Virus record (IMG/VR): IMGVR_UViG_3300017963_000561
Span: 1-32,478 of that record
Source: a virus
Direction: 5' to 3' (one strand)
Length of the DNA stretch: 32,478 bases
How positions within the stretch are numbered: position 1 is the first letter of the stretch; the number at the start of each line of letters is the position of its first letter. A program made the position numbers and the translations under genes. The notes beneath the pieces were generated by a model. The model had not been told where the DNA came from and did not search any database. It saw only the letters and a list, made by a program, of their open reading frames with translations. Below, piece by piece: positions 23,542 through 31,830 of this stretch.

Positions 23542-23859
23542 TTATGTTCTTGCTTTTACATAAAAATAACGAAGTTTTTCTCCTCCAACAGCAGCGTCAA
23601 CCCAAATGTCAGACAGGTCATAGTTGCTGTCTCCGCCTCGGGCTCTATTTTGACCACCCAAGGAATAGATATCTTCGGCACCTAAAGCTAGTCCCGAAGT
23701 AGCATCTACATCGCTATCCCCAATATATACTAAATCAGTATTAGAGGGGTCTCCTTGAAATACCACAGAATGTGCAAAAATAGAAGAAGAAGATAGCTGT
23801 ACCGCCGTACCGGAGGCAGCTACAGTCACAACGCCGCCTTGGAATAATTTGTCTAGCAT
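23542..23859 (-). CDS. Small virion-type beta protein
   Basis: A 105-residue protein from the ATG at 23859, chosen because GGAGG lies four bases before it; a TTG 15 bases upstream would place that ribosome site inside the gene. It is rich in Ser, Ala, Gly and Val (VTVAASGTAVQLSSSSIFAH, then TDLVYIGDSDVDATSG), like small capsid or fibre-cap proteins. It sits between two fibre-like genes, so a virion role is likely. Confidence 0.65.
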   Translation of the reverse strand: MLDKLFQGGVVTVAASGTAVQLSSSSIFAHSVVFQGDPSNTDLVYIGDSDVDATSGLALGAEDIYSLGGQNRARGGDSNYDLSDIWVDAAVGGEKLRYFYVKART

Positions 23860-23877
23860 ATTGCCTCCAGGCAAAAA

Positions 23878-24336
23878 TTAGGTTAAATCAAACCAAAGAT
23901 ATGTCCAATTGGCTGAACTCTCATCTATAGCTCCACCCGTTTCATTAGAAACAGGAATAGAAACTGTATCAGCAGCCGAAACGTAAGAGGCACCGTTAAC
24001 AAGCCCAGCCGTCAAATCTGCAGGTGGAACCATGTAAACAATGTCACCAGTTGCGGCACCAGTAAGCGTTGCATCATGAACAATATATCCTGAAGCAGGA
24101 ACAGATGCTAAATCTACGGCCAATGTACCAGAACGAATTTCCTTAATAGATGCGCCACTAGCACCCACAGCCAAACTAGAGCTTGCAGTAATATCTGCAG
24201 CTGTCACATCACCAGTCAAATCTCCAGTAACATCACCAGTAACGTCTCCAGTGACATCTCCAGTTAAATCACCAGTAACATCACCTACAAATCCACCAGT
24301 TGAGGTAACCGGCCCGGAAAAAGTTGTTGAACCCAT
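23878..24336 (-). CDS. Repeat-bearing head/tail fibre-like protein
   Basis: A 152-residue protein. Residues 18-45 are seven tandem Gly-Asp-Val/Leu-Thr tetrapeptides, which should form an extended beta-type shaft. The opening MGSTTFSGPVTSTGGFVG is typical of phage fibre shafts. The C-terminal 95 residues form a beta-rich domain (DIVYMVPPADLTAGLV, then ANWTYLWFDLT). AGGAG lies before the ATG on this strand. It is the first gene after the capsid gene and the hairpins at 24362-24425, so a head fibre is likely. Confidence 0.72.
   Translation of the reverse strand: MGSTTFSGPVTSTGGFVGDVTGDLTGDVTGDVTGDVTGDLTGDVTAADITASSSLAVGASGASIKEIRSGTLAVDLASVPASGYIVHDATLTGAATGDIVYMVPPADLTAGLVNGASYVSAADTVSIPVSNETGGAIDESSANWTYLWFDLT
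24202..24285 (-). repeat. Seven tandem 12-bp units coding GDVT/GDLT
   Basis: Seven in-frame copies of a 12-base unit inside the fibre-like gene, each encoding Gly-Asp-Val-Thr or Gly-Asp-Leu-Thr. The copies differ at synonymous positions, so they are not a fresh slippage product, but unit number could still vary between relatives. Confidence 0.85.
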
Positions 24337-24361
24337 TATTTACTCCTAGTCATATTTCAGT

Positions 24362-24383
24362 CGCGAGGTTATTTGGCCTCGTG
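24362..24383 (-). other. Second hairpin between capsid and fibre genes
   Basis: Arms CGCGAGG and CCTCGTG pair (one wobble) around an 8-base loop. On the minus strand it lies after the stronger hairpin and about 26 bases before the fibre-like gene start, with no T-run. Could be a second RNA-processing or translation-control element. Confidence 0.45.
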
Positions 24384-24394
24384 TCTAGGTTAAA

Positions 24395-24425
24395 GTGTAG
24401 TGAGGGCATTATGCCCCCACTGCAC
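24395..24425 (-). terminator. Strong hairpin after the major capsid gene
   Basis: Two 14-base arms (24395-24408 and 24412-24425) pair around a TTA loop with one A/C mismatch and one G-T wobble. On the minus strand the hairpin begins ten bases after the capsid stop and is followed by only a short TTT. It may be a partial terminator that sets the capsid-to-tail transcript ratio, or an RNA-stability or processing element. The poor U-tract argues against a full stop. Confidence 0.6.
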
Positions 24426-24434
24426 AAAAATTAT

Positions 24435-25367
24435 TTATGAAGCGCCCGGGGTACCAAAAATACCATAAGCGTGAGTAGCTCCAAGAGCCTCACGATAACG
24501 CGCTTTGTAAAGAATAGCGTCAGTCGCAAATCCAACATCAGGACCTGCGGCCTTTGTCTCAATCGGATTCCGAACAATAATACGAAGTCCAGTCTCTTCG
24601 GGCGCAGCCAAAAGAAACCAAGCATCAGAATCAGTAAGATGCGGACTAGAAACAACCTGAAGATTATCTTCCTTAAAAGAATTCATGTTATTATCTGCAG
24701 TATCCGCTTTAAGATCGGAACCAACCACCTCACGAGCATACCTACGCAGGCTCGGATGACATAGCAAAGCTTTAGGAACCATCTTATAGATAATCCCGCT
24801 ATCGCCAACAAATTGAGTTTCAAAATCAGACAACATTGTATCCAAAGAGCTTGGTGACAAATCGGAAGGAGTGCTTAACAAATTCCGAAAAGTTCCGCCA
24901 CTTGGTAATGCATGACTTGCACTAAAAACATATTGCCCATCGGCAGTTGTTTCAGAATCAAATGCATTATTAAAAATATTCATAGCAGAAATCTCTTGAG
25001 ATTCCCTACCAGAACGTCCAAGTTTACGAACCAAATCACCAATTTCCTGAAATTTACCATCGGCAACCATTTCTTCAGAAATGGAAAACCCAAGCCCATA
25101 CTTATCAATAGTAAGGGTCTTATTAGATCCCTGTTTTCTAGCTTTAAAGCTATACTCAGCGCCCTCTTCAATTTTAGAAAAGAGGTCGAGATCGTGCTGT
25201 TCAGAATATTGCCAAATGTCTCTCATATGAGGGACAAGTTTAAAAAGTTGCTCTCTGCGAGAAGGATGCCTTTCGAGTTCAACCCGAAAAAGCTCTTCCA
25301 ATACAGGGAGCATGTTTGACCCAAAAAGGTCAACAAATTGACTACGATTAGCAGCTGGTGCGTACAT
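24435..25367 (-). CDS. Major capsid protein
   Basis: A 310-residue protein of the HK97-fold, Mu gpT-like type. Recognisable stretches are LTIDKYGLGFSISEEMVADG (about 85-104), RESQEISAMNIFNNAFDSET, ADGQYVFSASHALPSGG and the late YREALGATHAYGIFGTPG. The length is usual for a capsid without a delta domain cleaved by a linked protease. It follows the scaffold-like and cement-like genes, the normal order. GGAGC lies upstream of the ATG on this strand. The GroES-like and ClpP-like proteins of the other arm could help fold or mature it. Confidence 0.9.
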   Translation of the reverse strand: MYAPAANRSQFVDLFGSNMLPVLEELFRVELERHPSRREQLFKLVPHMRDIWQYSEQHDLDLFSKIEEGAEYSFKARKQGSNKTLTIDKYGLGFSISEEMVADGKFQEIGDLVRKLGRSGRESQEISAMNIFNNAFDSETTADGQYVFSASHALPSGGTFRNLLSTPSDLSPSSLDTMLSDFETQFVGDSGIIYKMVPKALLCHPSLRRYAREVVGSDLKADTADNNMNSFKEDNLQVVSSPHLTDSDAWFLLAAPEETGLRIIVRNPIETKAAGPDVGFATDAILYKARYREALGATHAYGIFGTPGAS

Positions 25368-25388
25368 TTTTTAGCTCCTTATATTGAA

Positions 25389-25880
25389 TTAGTACCCAAC
25401 AGTTCCAGTACCACCGGCCAAGATATGATTGTTTATTTTCACAATACAATCAACCTGAGCACCATAAGCATTATTAACTCTACGGTCGATATCAATAAGC
25501 TTAAGGGGCAGGGTTGCCGTGGTAGCTCCGGAATCACTATCTAATTCCATCCGGGACTGTTTAAATGTTGAGTCGCCAGCAGTGGCAACAATATTATAAT
25601 TAAGGTTTTGAGCTGTCATAGCACTGACATCGCTCCCATCAGCCTGTATAACATACTGCTGATCGGGATCATCGCACACCATAACAACCGCTGCATCAGC
25701 AGAAGCATAACTGAGAGCAACTCCCAGAAGGGCTTCAGAAGCGTCCGCAGGTTCAACCTTTCCGGCTGATCCCATATTCACAAAATCGCCTGGATAAATA
25801 GCCTCAGATGCGACATATTTAGTCATTTTCTTAATCGCACCCTGGGGCCATGCTCCGCGCGGTCGGTCACTATTAGCCAT
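25389..25880 (-). CDS. Head decoration/structural cement protein-like
   Basis: A 163-residue protein, Ala/Val/Asp-rich with many strands (YPGDFVNMGSAGKVEPADAS, then ALLGVALSYASADAAVVMV). The pattern EAIYPGDFV, GKVEPADAS, LLGVA is common in the capsid cement families encoded just before major capsid genes. It would sit on the capsid surface and stabilise the shell. No enzyme residues. Confidence 0.72.
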   Translation of the reverse strand: MANSDRPRGAWPQGAIKKMTKYVASEAIYPGDFVNMGSAGKVEPADASEALLGVALSYASADAAVVMVCDDPDQQYVIQADGSDVSAMTAQNLNYNIVATAGDSTFKQSRMELDSDSGATTATLPLKLIDIDRRVNNAYGAQVDCIVKINNHILAGGTGTVGY

Positions 25881-25892
25881 GTTTTTCTCCCA

Positions 25893-26360
25893 TTAATCCT
25901 CGTAGCTATCTACGATTGTTGTATTTAGCCCGCCAGCTCTTGCCTGTTGTCTTAATTCATCGGCCTGTTGTTTACGATGCTGCGAGCTATATGTTCTTGC
26001 TCTACGAGCCAAATGTTGTTTATGTCGTTCATTTTCTTCTTTGGTCTTAGCGGCCAAAATTAACGTACCTCTTCGCACAAACCCATCAGGATCGCGGCCA
26101 AATCTAGGGCCATCCTCTTTCATTTTCATTATAACATTTTCTGGTCTACGATATACTTGCCAACCACTCCTATGATATCCTTCCCATTCCTTCATCTGCT
26201 TAGCATCTACCCATCGTGCAACTAAACCATTATCTTCCAACTCTTTTTTAACATCTAAAGGCAGGGCAGTCATATCACCATAAAAAGTTACTTGTGTTTC
26301 TATTGCTTTTTTCTTAGAAAGTGGCTTTCGTCCTCTTTTTAATCCTTGTTTATTTTCCAT
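25893..26360 (-). CDS. Hypothetical head-region basic protein
   Basis: A 155-residue protein, basic at both ends (GLKRGRKPLSKKKAIE near the start; RHKQHLARRARTYSSQHRKQ near 113). The middle has aromatic stretches (EWEGYHRSGWQVYRRPENVI). It lies between the scaffold and cement-like genes with 10-12 base gaps. It could contact DNA in the head or assist assembly; no family is recognised. Confidence 0.6.
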   Translation of the reverse strand: MENKQGLKRGRKPLSKKKAIETQVTFYGDMTALPLDVKKELEDNGLVARWVDAKQMKEWEGYHRSGWQVYRRPENVIMKMKEDGPRFGRDPDGFVRRGTLILAAKTKEENERHKQHLARRARTYSSQHRKQQADELRQQARAGGLNTTIVDSYED

Positions 26361-26370
26361 AACTTACTCC

Positions 26371-27051
26371 TTACTTATAGTCAATCCAATTCTCACGATT
26401 ATGCCTATTAATCCGCTCCATTGTTTTCTTATCATTTACATCTAAACCCATAAATGCAGCAAATTGTTTCGTTTTTTCCTCTTGTTTACTTTGAATTGCT
26501 CTAGATTCTCTTTTACTGCTTCCACCCAAAGTAAAATCATCCTCATAATCTTCTGAGCGCTGGGAGGCAGGTTTAATACTCATTTCGGCTGCAGCCTGTA
26601 AAACAGCCATCTTATAAGAGAGAGGATCTGCTTGTCTATTTTTAGGCATTTTTTGATGAAGTTCTACCGTCTTTTTGGTCAAAGGGTGTGCCATATTACT
26701 AACTTCCGGATAATCCTGAACAATTTCAGTTAAAATATCCTGCTTATATGATTCAAACTCGACCATTTTTGCTTTGTCCTCTTCTGCTTCCCTCTTAAGC
26801 TCTGCTCTGATTTGTTCACGCATAGTTTGCATCGCTTTATTTGGATCTTCATAAATAAGATCTCCAAGCTCAGAAGGCTGTGATTCTTTCTTTTTAGGCT
26901 GCAGCTGTTGGATTAAATTCTCAAGAGTTTTCTTATTCTCCTCTTGAAAAGAAGCTAGTTGCTGTCCATAATTATCTAACTTGCGATTCATCTCCGATTT
27001 TAAATTGCCTACAAGATCTGGAGTTTGTTCTTTTTTTTGTCCTTCACTCAT
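26371..27051 (-). CDS. Probable scaffolding protein
   Basis: A 226-residue, highly charged, nearly all-helical protein with coiled-coil tracts (SEMNRKLDNYGQQLASFQEE; REQIRAELKREAEEDKAKMV) and a compact Arg/Asn/Asp-rich end (NRHNRENWIDYK). It contains no Cys and few aromatics until the end. A basic/aromatic C-terminal hook that binds the coat is usual for phage scaffolds. Its place between portal and capsid is the classic one. No protease is found in the same block. Confidence 0.75.
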   Translation of the reverse strand: MSEGQKKEQTPDLVGNLKSEMNRKLDNYGQQLASFQEENKKTLENLIQQLQPKKKESQPSELGDLIYEDPNKAMQTMREQIRAELKREAEEDKAKMVEFESYKQDILTEIVQDYPEVSNMAHPLTKKTVELHQKMPKNRQADPLSYKMAVLQAAAEMSIKPASQRSEDYEDDFTLGGSSKRESRAIQSKQEEKTKQFAAFMGLDVNDKKTMERINRHNRENWIDYK

Positions 27052-27068
27052 ATTTTTCCTCTCGTTAC

Positions 27069-27081
27069 GCGAGTTACTCGC
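27069..27081 (-). other. Short perfect hairpin between portal-side gene and scaffold
   Basis: Arms GCGAG and CTCGC around TTA in a 64-base gap (27052-27115). It lies about 18 bases upstream of the scaffold start on this strand. No T-run follows, so it is probably a leader structure rather than a terminator. The rest of the gap holds nothing else I can support. Confidence 0.35.
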
Positions 27082-27115
27082 TATGATTTACGTCTTACGC
27101 CGTTATCCGGAAACC

Positions 27116-27355
27116 TTATTTACTGTTTGCTAAATAGGTTTCAAATTCTCGAAAAAGCCACTCTGCTCCTTCAAGTTTTGCTTTTATATAAGGCAGTCGC
27201 TGATAATCAGTCTCTGCCTTTAAATTCAAAAATCTTTTTTTATCTGACTCAACCAGCATATACAATAACTTCTGAACTACAGGATAGCTTGTTCCTTCTT
27301 TAAATAATTGTAATTCTTGAATATCTTCCTGATTCAGCTCCACATTATCTCCCAA
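27116..27355 (-). CDS. Small hypothetical protein following portal
   Basis: Seventy-nine residues, acidic/helical (QEDIQELQLFKEGTSYPVVQ, then KLEGAEWLFREFETYL). It overlaps the portal gene end by 11 bases. Small helical proteins at this place are common in podovirus head blocks. No motif gives a function. Confidence 0.62.
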   Translation of the reverse strand: MGDNVELNQEDIQELQLFKEGTSYPVVQKLLYMLVESDKKRFLNLKAETDYQRLPYIKAKLEGAEWLFREFETYLANSK

Positions 27356-29564
27356 TCAGTGGGTTTTGTCCTGGATTATTTCCACTCACTCCTAAGCCAG
27401 AATTTTCAATAATTTGCTGCCGATTCGCCTGCTGTGCTTGCATTCTTTTCATATTTTCAAGTATTTCCTGGTGTTGCCGAAGCTGCAGAGCAAGTGCGGC
27501 ATATGCTTCCTGATCAACTTGACCAGCTAAATTATCATCCTGCAGAAAATGGCTAGCATAAGCAATAAAGCCTTCATGATCCATAATAGGTACAACTTGT
27601 ACTGGAATACCTCTTAAAACCCTATTAGCCTCTTCTTCAGGTGTCATAAACTGAGGAACTCCCTCGGGTTTTCTCGCATATCTACTAGCACTTTTACATC
27701 CCAAAATCTTAATATAATCCCGCATTGCATTATAACGCTCTAATGGCGATACAATACCAAGTTGCATATCCAAAGGATTGGACGTAAGATTCAATATTTG
27801 TGTGGCCCGTTGCTCACGAATCTGTTGATTAGATGTAGAGGAATTTGGAGATACTTCAATATCAAAATCCCCACGAATCTCACTACGATCATTTATCTTA
27901 ATCCACCACTCTGTATCATCATCATTGGCTACACGAAAGTTAAATCCAATCGGAAGGCGTTGCTGATTAAGATCCACGCAATGTTCTAAAAGCTGCTTCC
28001 AACCGATATTAAGCCTTCTCAAAAATACATCTAAATTGGCACTAAGTTCACCAACTAACGCCCGAGTCCCAGTTGCAGTTCTAGTGGCCCCCTGATTACC
28101 GCTTAATACTCCAAGAGATAAATCAGAAATACCTGTCAGTCTCTCAACAATAGTATTAAGTGCGGCCTCTTCCTGATGTCCAAATGCGGTACGATTTCCA
28201 AGTTGAGGAAAAACCACGTCTGTCTGAGGGTTGTCAAGAGGGTAAAGCGATCCTGGTTCAATCTGAATTTTTTCAGGCTTCACACTAGAGGTTGGCCTAT
28301 AAAATCCAAAAGGCATTGTAGATAACAGCCCAAAATCAATACGCATATTATGCATAGCATCAATTTCGGTTTGTAATGGGTGAAGAATTTCAGCAAGCCC
28401 CATTCCATAATCCTGGCCGGGCCTTCTTATAAAATCAATCTTTTTAATAGGAATCTTGCCATTTTTATTAATACGATGTAAATATGTAGCTCTTAAAACC
28501 TTACCCGTACCCTCATGAACCCAAACTACAATATCACAATTAATACCAGAATCATCTATATCAGCCTCTAAATAACATTCTAAGATGTTATAACGATCTA
28601 ATTGGGCCACAGAATCAAGCTGATGCTCGGCCGAATTTGTTTTTCGTTGTTGCTTAATCGTACCAGTCGTATCATCCCCTGCATGACTTTTTCCACTCTT
28701 AATTACCTCACGGCATATATCCTCATCGAAAATTTTTTGATCGGCAAAAGATAGCAATTCCGATGCAGTTAGTGGCTCTTTTTGGATAACTATATCAGCT
28801 CGCTGCGGATCGCCTTGGCCCCCAATAATTAATACATCCTCATTAAAAAGAAAATTCAACTGAATGCCTTCCCAGAGCATTTCAGTTTTCATCTTTGCAA
28901 CCTCTTTGTTGAGAATCTGAGGAATCATAATTTCATTGCCATCATTATCAACGTCAAATATAGGTACGCCTTGTTCTGGAACAAGTTCAACATCCTCATA
29001 GCGTGTAAATTTGCGTTTCCAGTGGGGTTTAATTAAACCAGAACCGCTAGCACACCAATGCCAAAGCCAGAGATCTAATGCCTCAAAAGCCCCATTTCGG
29101 CAATTCATATCATAGTTCAATTGATAACGAACCAATTCTTGCATATTTTGTGCCCGTTCGACAGACGCCTCATTACGCGGTTTACACTGAAAAGGCGGAT
29201 CAATGCCCAAAAGGGCTTGCAGAAATCTGGCATGCATCGTCTTAATAACAATGAAGGTAATAGGCAAATGAAGAGAAGACGCCTGCTCAAACGGACCCTC
29301 AGCCGTGCTTTCATAAAATTCGTCATAATCTTGCAATACCTGTTGTTGTCTTCGAAGCCAATTTGCACGATCTGCGTTTCCAACACTCCATACCTGAGTA
29401 AGCTTTAGTCCAAGCCCTAACTCATTAACTTTATCCATTAATTTTTTTGAAATTTGATCACGAAGAGGAACTTCTACTTTAACATTTTCTTCTGGTTGAT
29501 CTTTTAATTTATTTCTACGTTTTTTTGCTATTTTCTGATCATTATTAATAATAGAATTAGACAT
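27345..29564 (-). CDS. Portal protein
   Basis: A 739-residue protein placed between large terminase and scaffold. Typical portal stretches: NWLRRQQQVLQDYDEFYES (68-86), LHLPITFIVIKTMHARFLQA, DYGMGLAEILHPLQTEIDAM, and ISDLSLGVLSGNQGATRTAT before a long helix. The last 80 residues are Gln-rich and helical (LALQLRQHQEILENMKRMQA), like a barrel or head-tail contact. The length fits the large portals of P22-like and other podoviruses. It forms the 12-fold ring through which DNA passes. Starts one base after the terminase stop on this strand. Confidence 0.9.
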   Translation of the reverse strand: MSNSIINNDQKIAKKRRNKLKDQPEENVKVEVPLRDQISKKLMDKVNELGLGLKLTQVWSVGNADRANWLRRQQQVLQDYDEFYESTAEGPFEQASSLHLPITFIVIKTMHARFLQALLGIDPPFQCKPRNEASVERAQNMQELVRYQLNYDMNCRNGAFEALDLWLWHWCASGSGLIKPHWKRKFTRYEDVELVPEQGVPIFDVDNDGNEIMIPQILNKEVAKMKTEMLWEGIQLNFLFNEDVLIIGGQGDPQRADIVIQKEPLTASELLSFADQKIFDEDICREVIKSGKSHAGDDTTGTIKQQRKTNSAEHQLDSVAQLDRYNILECYLEADIDDSGINCDIVVWVHEGTGKVLRATYLHRINKNGKIPIKKIDFIRRPGQDYGMGLAEILHPLQTEIDAMHNMRIDFGLLSTMPFGFYRPTSSVKPEKIQIEPGSLYPLDNPQTDVVFPQLGNRTAFGHQEEAALNTIVERLTGISDLSLGVLSGNQGATRTATGTRALVGELSANLDVFLRRLNIGWKQLLEHCVDLNQQRLPIGFNFRVANDDDTEWWIKINDRSEIRGDFDIEVSPNSSTSNQQIREQRATQILNLTSNPLDMQLGIVSPLERYNAMRDYIKILGCKSASRYARKPEGVPQFMTPEEEANRVLRGIPVQVVPIMDHEGFIAYASHFLQDDNLAGQVDQEAYAALALQLRQHQEILENMKRMQAQQANRQQIIENSGLGVSGNNPGQNPLIGR

Positions 29565-31127
29565 TTAAAAGCTCTCCCAAGACTCTTCTTCTGCATTACG
29601 CCTATTAAATCGATAACTTGACATTACGCGCCTCTTTTTCGACAAGACGTTCTCTATCGTAGGCTTAGACTTTATTCCATATGTCTCTGCTTTAGCACGC
29701 ACTCGATGTACTGTCTCTTGAATCTTGTCGTAGCGAATATTAGTTGCAAGTGCATATTTCAAGCAGGACAAATAATCTTTATTAGTGATATCCAGCTTAG
29801 GCTTAAACATATCTACATTGCGAATCTTAAGCCACTGGACGTTCTCCACGTCTATAATTATACCAACATTGTGACTGAAAAAACGAAGTTGTGGAATATA
29901 TTCACCATTTTTATTGGGTTCCGCCGGGAGCGCTAAACCGTCTTTAATGCGCTCAATAAAATCTTCGTCGTTCTTCTCAGTCCATGTAGTAGCACGAACC
30001 GGAACGCCTTCCTCCCGAAGTACCTGAATGAATGGCTTAAATCCCTCTCCTGAAGTATTCTCCGCTGAACCAAGACAATCTGATACAATATCAATAACCC
30101 TATAGCCGTCATACCAGGACTTAAGCCTCCTAGAAAACTCCCGGGCCCCGCACTTCTGCCTAAGCTCCTTGAGATAGTAAAGATGCCCATCTGGTGATGC
30201 TCCCACCATACAGGCATAGTGTGCCTTTGATGGATGTGGGTCCAGGGCAATAGTCACTGGCCATGTTTCTGGCCAAAGGAAATGCTCTATAACATGAGAA
30301 TCTCTATTAAATAGTCCGGCAAGCGCTAACCCCTCTAAATCAAAGAACTCTCCGTGGAGCCGAATTCTTTTCTCTTTATCTGTTAGCTTTCGGGCAAAAC
30401 GCTCAATATATCCGTCAGCCAGGTTACCTTCGTTGACGTTGGTTCCAAAGGTAAAACACTCGGTATCAGGCAGCTCCCCCTTCCGCCAAGGCTCAAGAAT
30501 TTCCAATCGGAGCCAGGCGCCTGTGATGGGCGTGCCGACCATAAGATATCTAGCCTTCTTTCCTTTTTCTCGCCCGCCGCGAGCGAGCCCAATATAGGCA
30601 TGGCGGGGAGGGGGCTCGTCGCAGATTACAACATCGACCTCGATGGATTCAAAAAGTGCGGGCTCCTGCTGATGAAACATAAATAATATTTCTGAGCCAT
30701 TTTTAAAGGTGATTTGTGTGACATAGGGTTTGCCCCGCTTAGAGAGTTGCTTCTTGTCTATATTTGTCCACTTCTGAAGCTCCGGCAACCACTTATCTTG
30801 GACCTTCTCTGGGTGATCCAATAGTACCACAACGCGGCAGGGTACAGGCGTATAGATTTTAGACACAGGATTATAGCCCTTAACGGCAAATATTGCCTCA
30901 TTTACGGCCATCGCAGTTTTGCCTGCTCCATTCCCACTGAAAACGCACCTTACCTCTTTATCACATAGATGTACTGGTAACTGCCCCGAATTAGGCACAT
31001 AGATGCTCTTACGGGCACGCTCTCTGCGGCCCTTCTCCTCCAAGGCATCCAAAAATCTAAGCTTATCCTCTCTACTTAGATTCTTTAGACGATTCTCGGG
31101 CTTCTGGCAATTGGAACTTGGTACCAC
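29565..31127 (-). CDS. terL: Terminase large subunit
   Basis: A 520-residue packaging motor. The ATPase domain has Walker A SGNGAGKT (64-71) and Walker B VDVVICDE (Asp170/Glu171), followed by the coupling region LMVGTPITGAW. The nuclease domain has the first Asp in TIALDPHPS (Asp296) and a second acidic site in DIVSDCLGSAEN. KRIRLHGEFFD separates the two domains, as in many terminases. The likely start is a GTG at 31127 with AGGAA upstream, overlapping the small-terminase gene by 56 bases. The C-terminal 40 residues are basic. Confidence 0.95.
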   Translation of the reverse strand: MVPSSNCQKPENRLKNLSREDKLRFLDALEEKGRRERARKSIYVPNSGQLPVHLCDKEVRCVFSGNGAGKTAMAVNEAIFAVKGYNPVSKIYTPVPCRVVVLLDHPEKVQDKWLPELQKWTNIDKKQLSKRGKPYVTQITFKNGSEILFMFHQQEPALFESIEVDVVICDEPPPRHAYIGLARGGREKGKKARYLMVGTPITGAWLRLEILEPWRKGELPDTECFTFGTNVNEGNLADGYIERFARKLTDKEKRIRLHGEFFDLEGLALAGLFNRDSHVIEHFLWPETWPVTIALDPHPSKAHYACMVGASPDGHLYYLKELRQKCGAREFSRRLKSWYDGYRVIDIVSDCLGSAENTSGEGFKPFIQVLREEGVPVRATTWTEKNDEDFIERIKDGLALPAEPNKNGEYIPQLRFFSHNVGIIIDVENVQWLKIRNVDMFKPKLDITNKDYLSCLKYALATNIRYDKIQETVHRVRAKAETYGIKSKPTIENVLSKKRRVMSSYRFNRRNAEEESWESF

Positions 31128-31536
31128 GACTTTCCTGTTCCCTTAAACGGGCATGCATAAGAGCATCTAGCTCCTCATCAGATAAACTCTCATATTTGTG
31201 TGTAAGCTCTTCCTTCTGAATGGGACGCCCCTGGGTCCTATCTAAGATATCCCTAATAGTTGCCACATCCCCATCGCGGAGCGCCACAGTTAGTTGCTTA
31301 GCCGCTACGAGTGTGGAATACTTCTCAAGTAACTCCTGAGTGGTCATTGAGCCGCTCTCAACATCTCTTCGAATGGCTGGTAGGACTTCTTCCTTAAACT
31401 TCTCATAGGCAATAATGTCATCCACAAGGTCGCACTGACCACCTAAAATCTTATGATTATTCTTTCTCTTTTTTCTGGCCATTTTCGATATTTTGTCCTT
31501 GGTTGGCGGAAGCCTATTTATTTTGACGCGCGGCAT
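31072..31536 (-). CDS. terS: Probable terminase small subunit
   Basis: A 154-residue protein just before and overlapping the large terminase. A basic N-terminus (KISKMARKKRKNNHKI) is followed by a helical middle (EVLPAIRRDVESGSMTTQEL) and the segment DRTQGRPIQKEELTHKYESL, seen near the end of several small-terminase families, before LSDEELDALMHARL. I chose the ATG at 31536 because it shares a base with the stop of the preceding mini-gene (TAATG); an ATG at 31482 is the alternative. It would recognise the packaging site. No classical helix-turn-helix is obvious. Confidence 0.75.
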   Translation of the reverse strand: MPRVKINRLPPTKDKISKMARKKRKNNHKILGGQCDLVDDIIAYEKFKEEVLPAIRRDVESGSMTTQELLEKYSTLVAAKQLTVALRDGDVATIRDILDRTQGRPIQKEELTHKYESLSDEELDALMHARLREQESRGTKFQLPEARESSKESK

Positions 31537-31583
31537 TACTTCTTGGGACGCTTAGGTCGTTTTTTCTTCTTTGGACAAGGCAT
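31536..31583 (-). CDS. Fifteen-residue lysine-rich mini-gene
   Basis: A frame of 15 codons with a near-perfect ribosome site (AAAGGAG, five bases before the ATG), ending in a TAATG overlap with the small terminase. The product is MPCPKKKKRPKRPKK. The ribosome site is stronger than that of the terminase gene, so this may be a coupling leader, or a small DNA-binding peptide. It resembles the end of the upstream mini-gene (KKRPKKKKR). Too short for database evidence from sequence alone. Confidence 0.45.
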   Translation of the reverse strand: MPCPKKKKRPKRPKK

Positions 31584-31608
31584 GTTAGCTCCTTTCAGTC
31601 GCAGCAGC

Positions 31609-31755
31609 CTATCGGCTAGCCCTCTTTTTCTTTTTTGGTCGCTTTTTAGTTAGCCCAAATGATTCCCTAAACCCCTTCTCAAACTCCTCAGTTTTCTGTG
31701 GGTCCAGCCTTAATTGAGATTGCTTTTTAAGGCTATATCCTTTCTTTTTAGGCAT
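31609..31755 (-). CDS. Lysine-rich mini-gene at the head of the late set
   Basis: A 48-residue frame from an ATG at 31755 with GTGAGATGAG just upstream as a weak ribosome site. It is very basic, especially at its end (LTKKRPKKKKRASR). It is the first gene of the late set on this strand, 25 bases before the next mini-gene. Its Lys-Arg-Pro run matches that of the next mini-gene, suggesting duplication or a shared DNA/RNA-contact role. No family recognised. Confidence 0.55.
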   Translation of the reverse strand: MPKKKGYSLKKQSQLRLDPQKTEEFEKGFRESFGLTKKRPKKKKRASR

Positions 31756-31816
31756 CTCATCTCACTTTCAGTGGGGCTTGCAGCATCATTGGTCTTTTTG
31801 CCCCCGGTTTCTCTCT

Positions 31817-31825
31817 ATTTTATCA
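31817..31825 (-). promoter_or_regulatory. Possible late promoter, extended -10
   Basis: Read on the minus strand, TGATAAAAT is one mismatch from the extended -10 pattern TGnTATAAT. It lies about 60 bases before the first late gene at 31755. There is no good -35 at 17 bases, which an extended -10 may not need, or an activator could supply. Only a pattern match. Confidence 0.35.
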
Positions 31826-31830
31826 CGAAA

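Noticed and set aside
24202-24285. Short tandem repeats as a CRISPR-like array
   Set aside because: The 12-base units are contiguous, in frame and encode a fibre shaft, with no spacers.
24912-25319. Plus-strand frame opposite the major capsid gene
   Set aside because: It is a shadow of the capsid gene; composition is basic and unlike any family, with no ribosome site.
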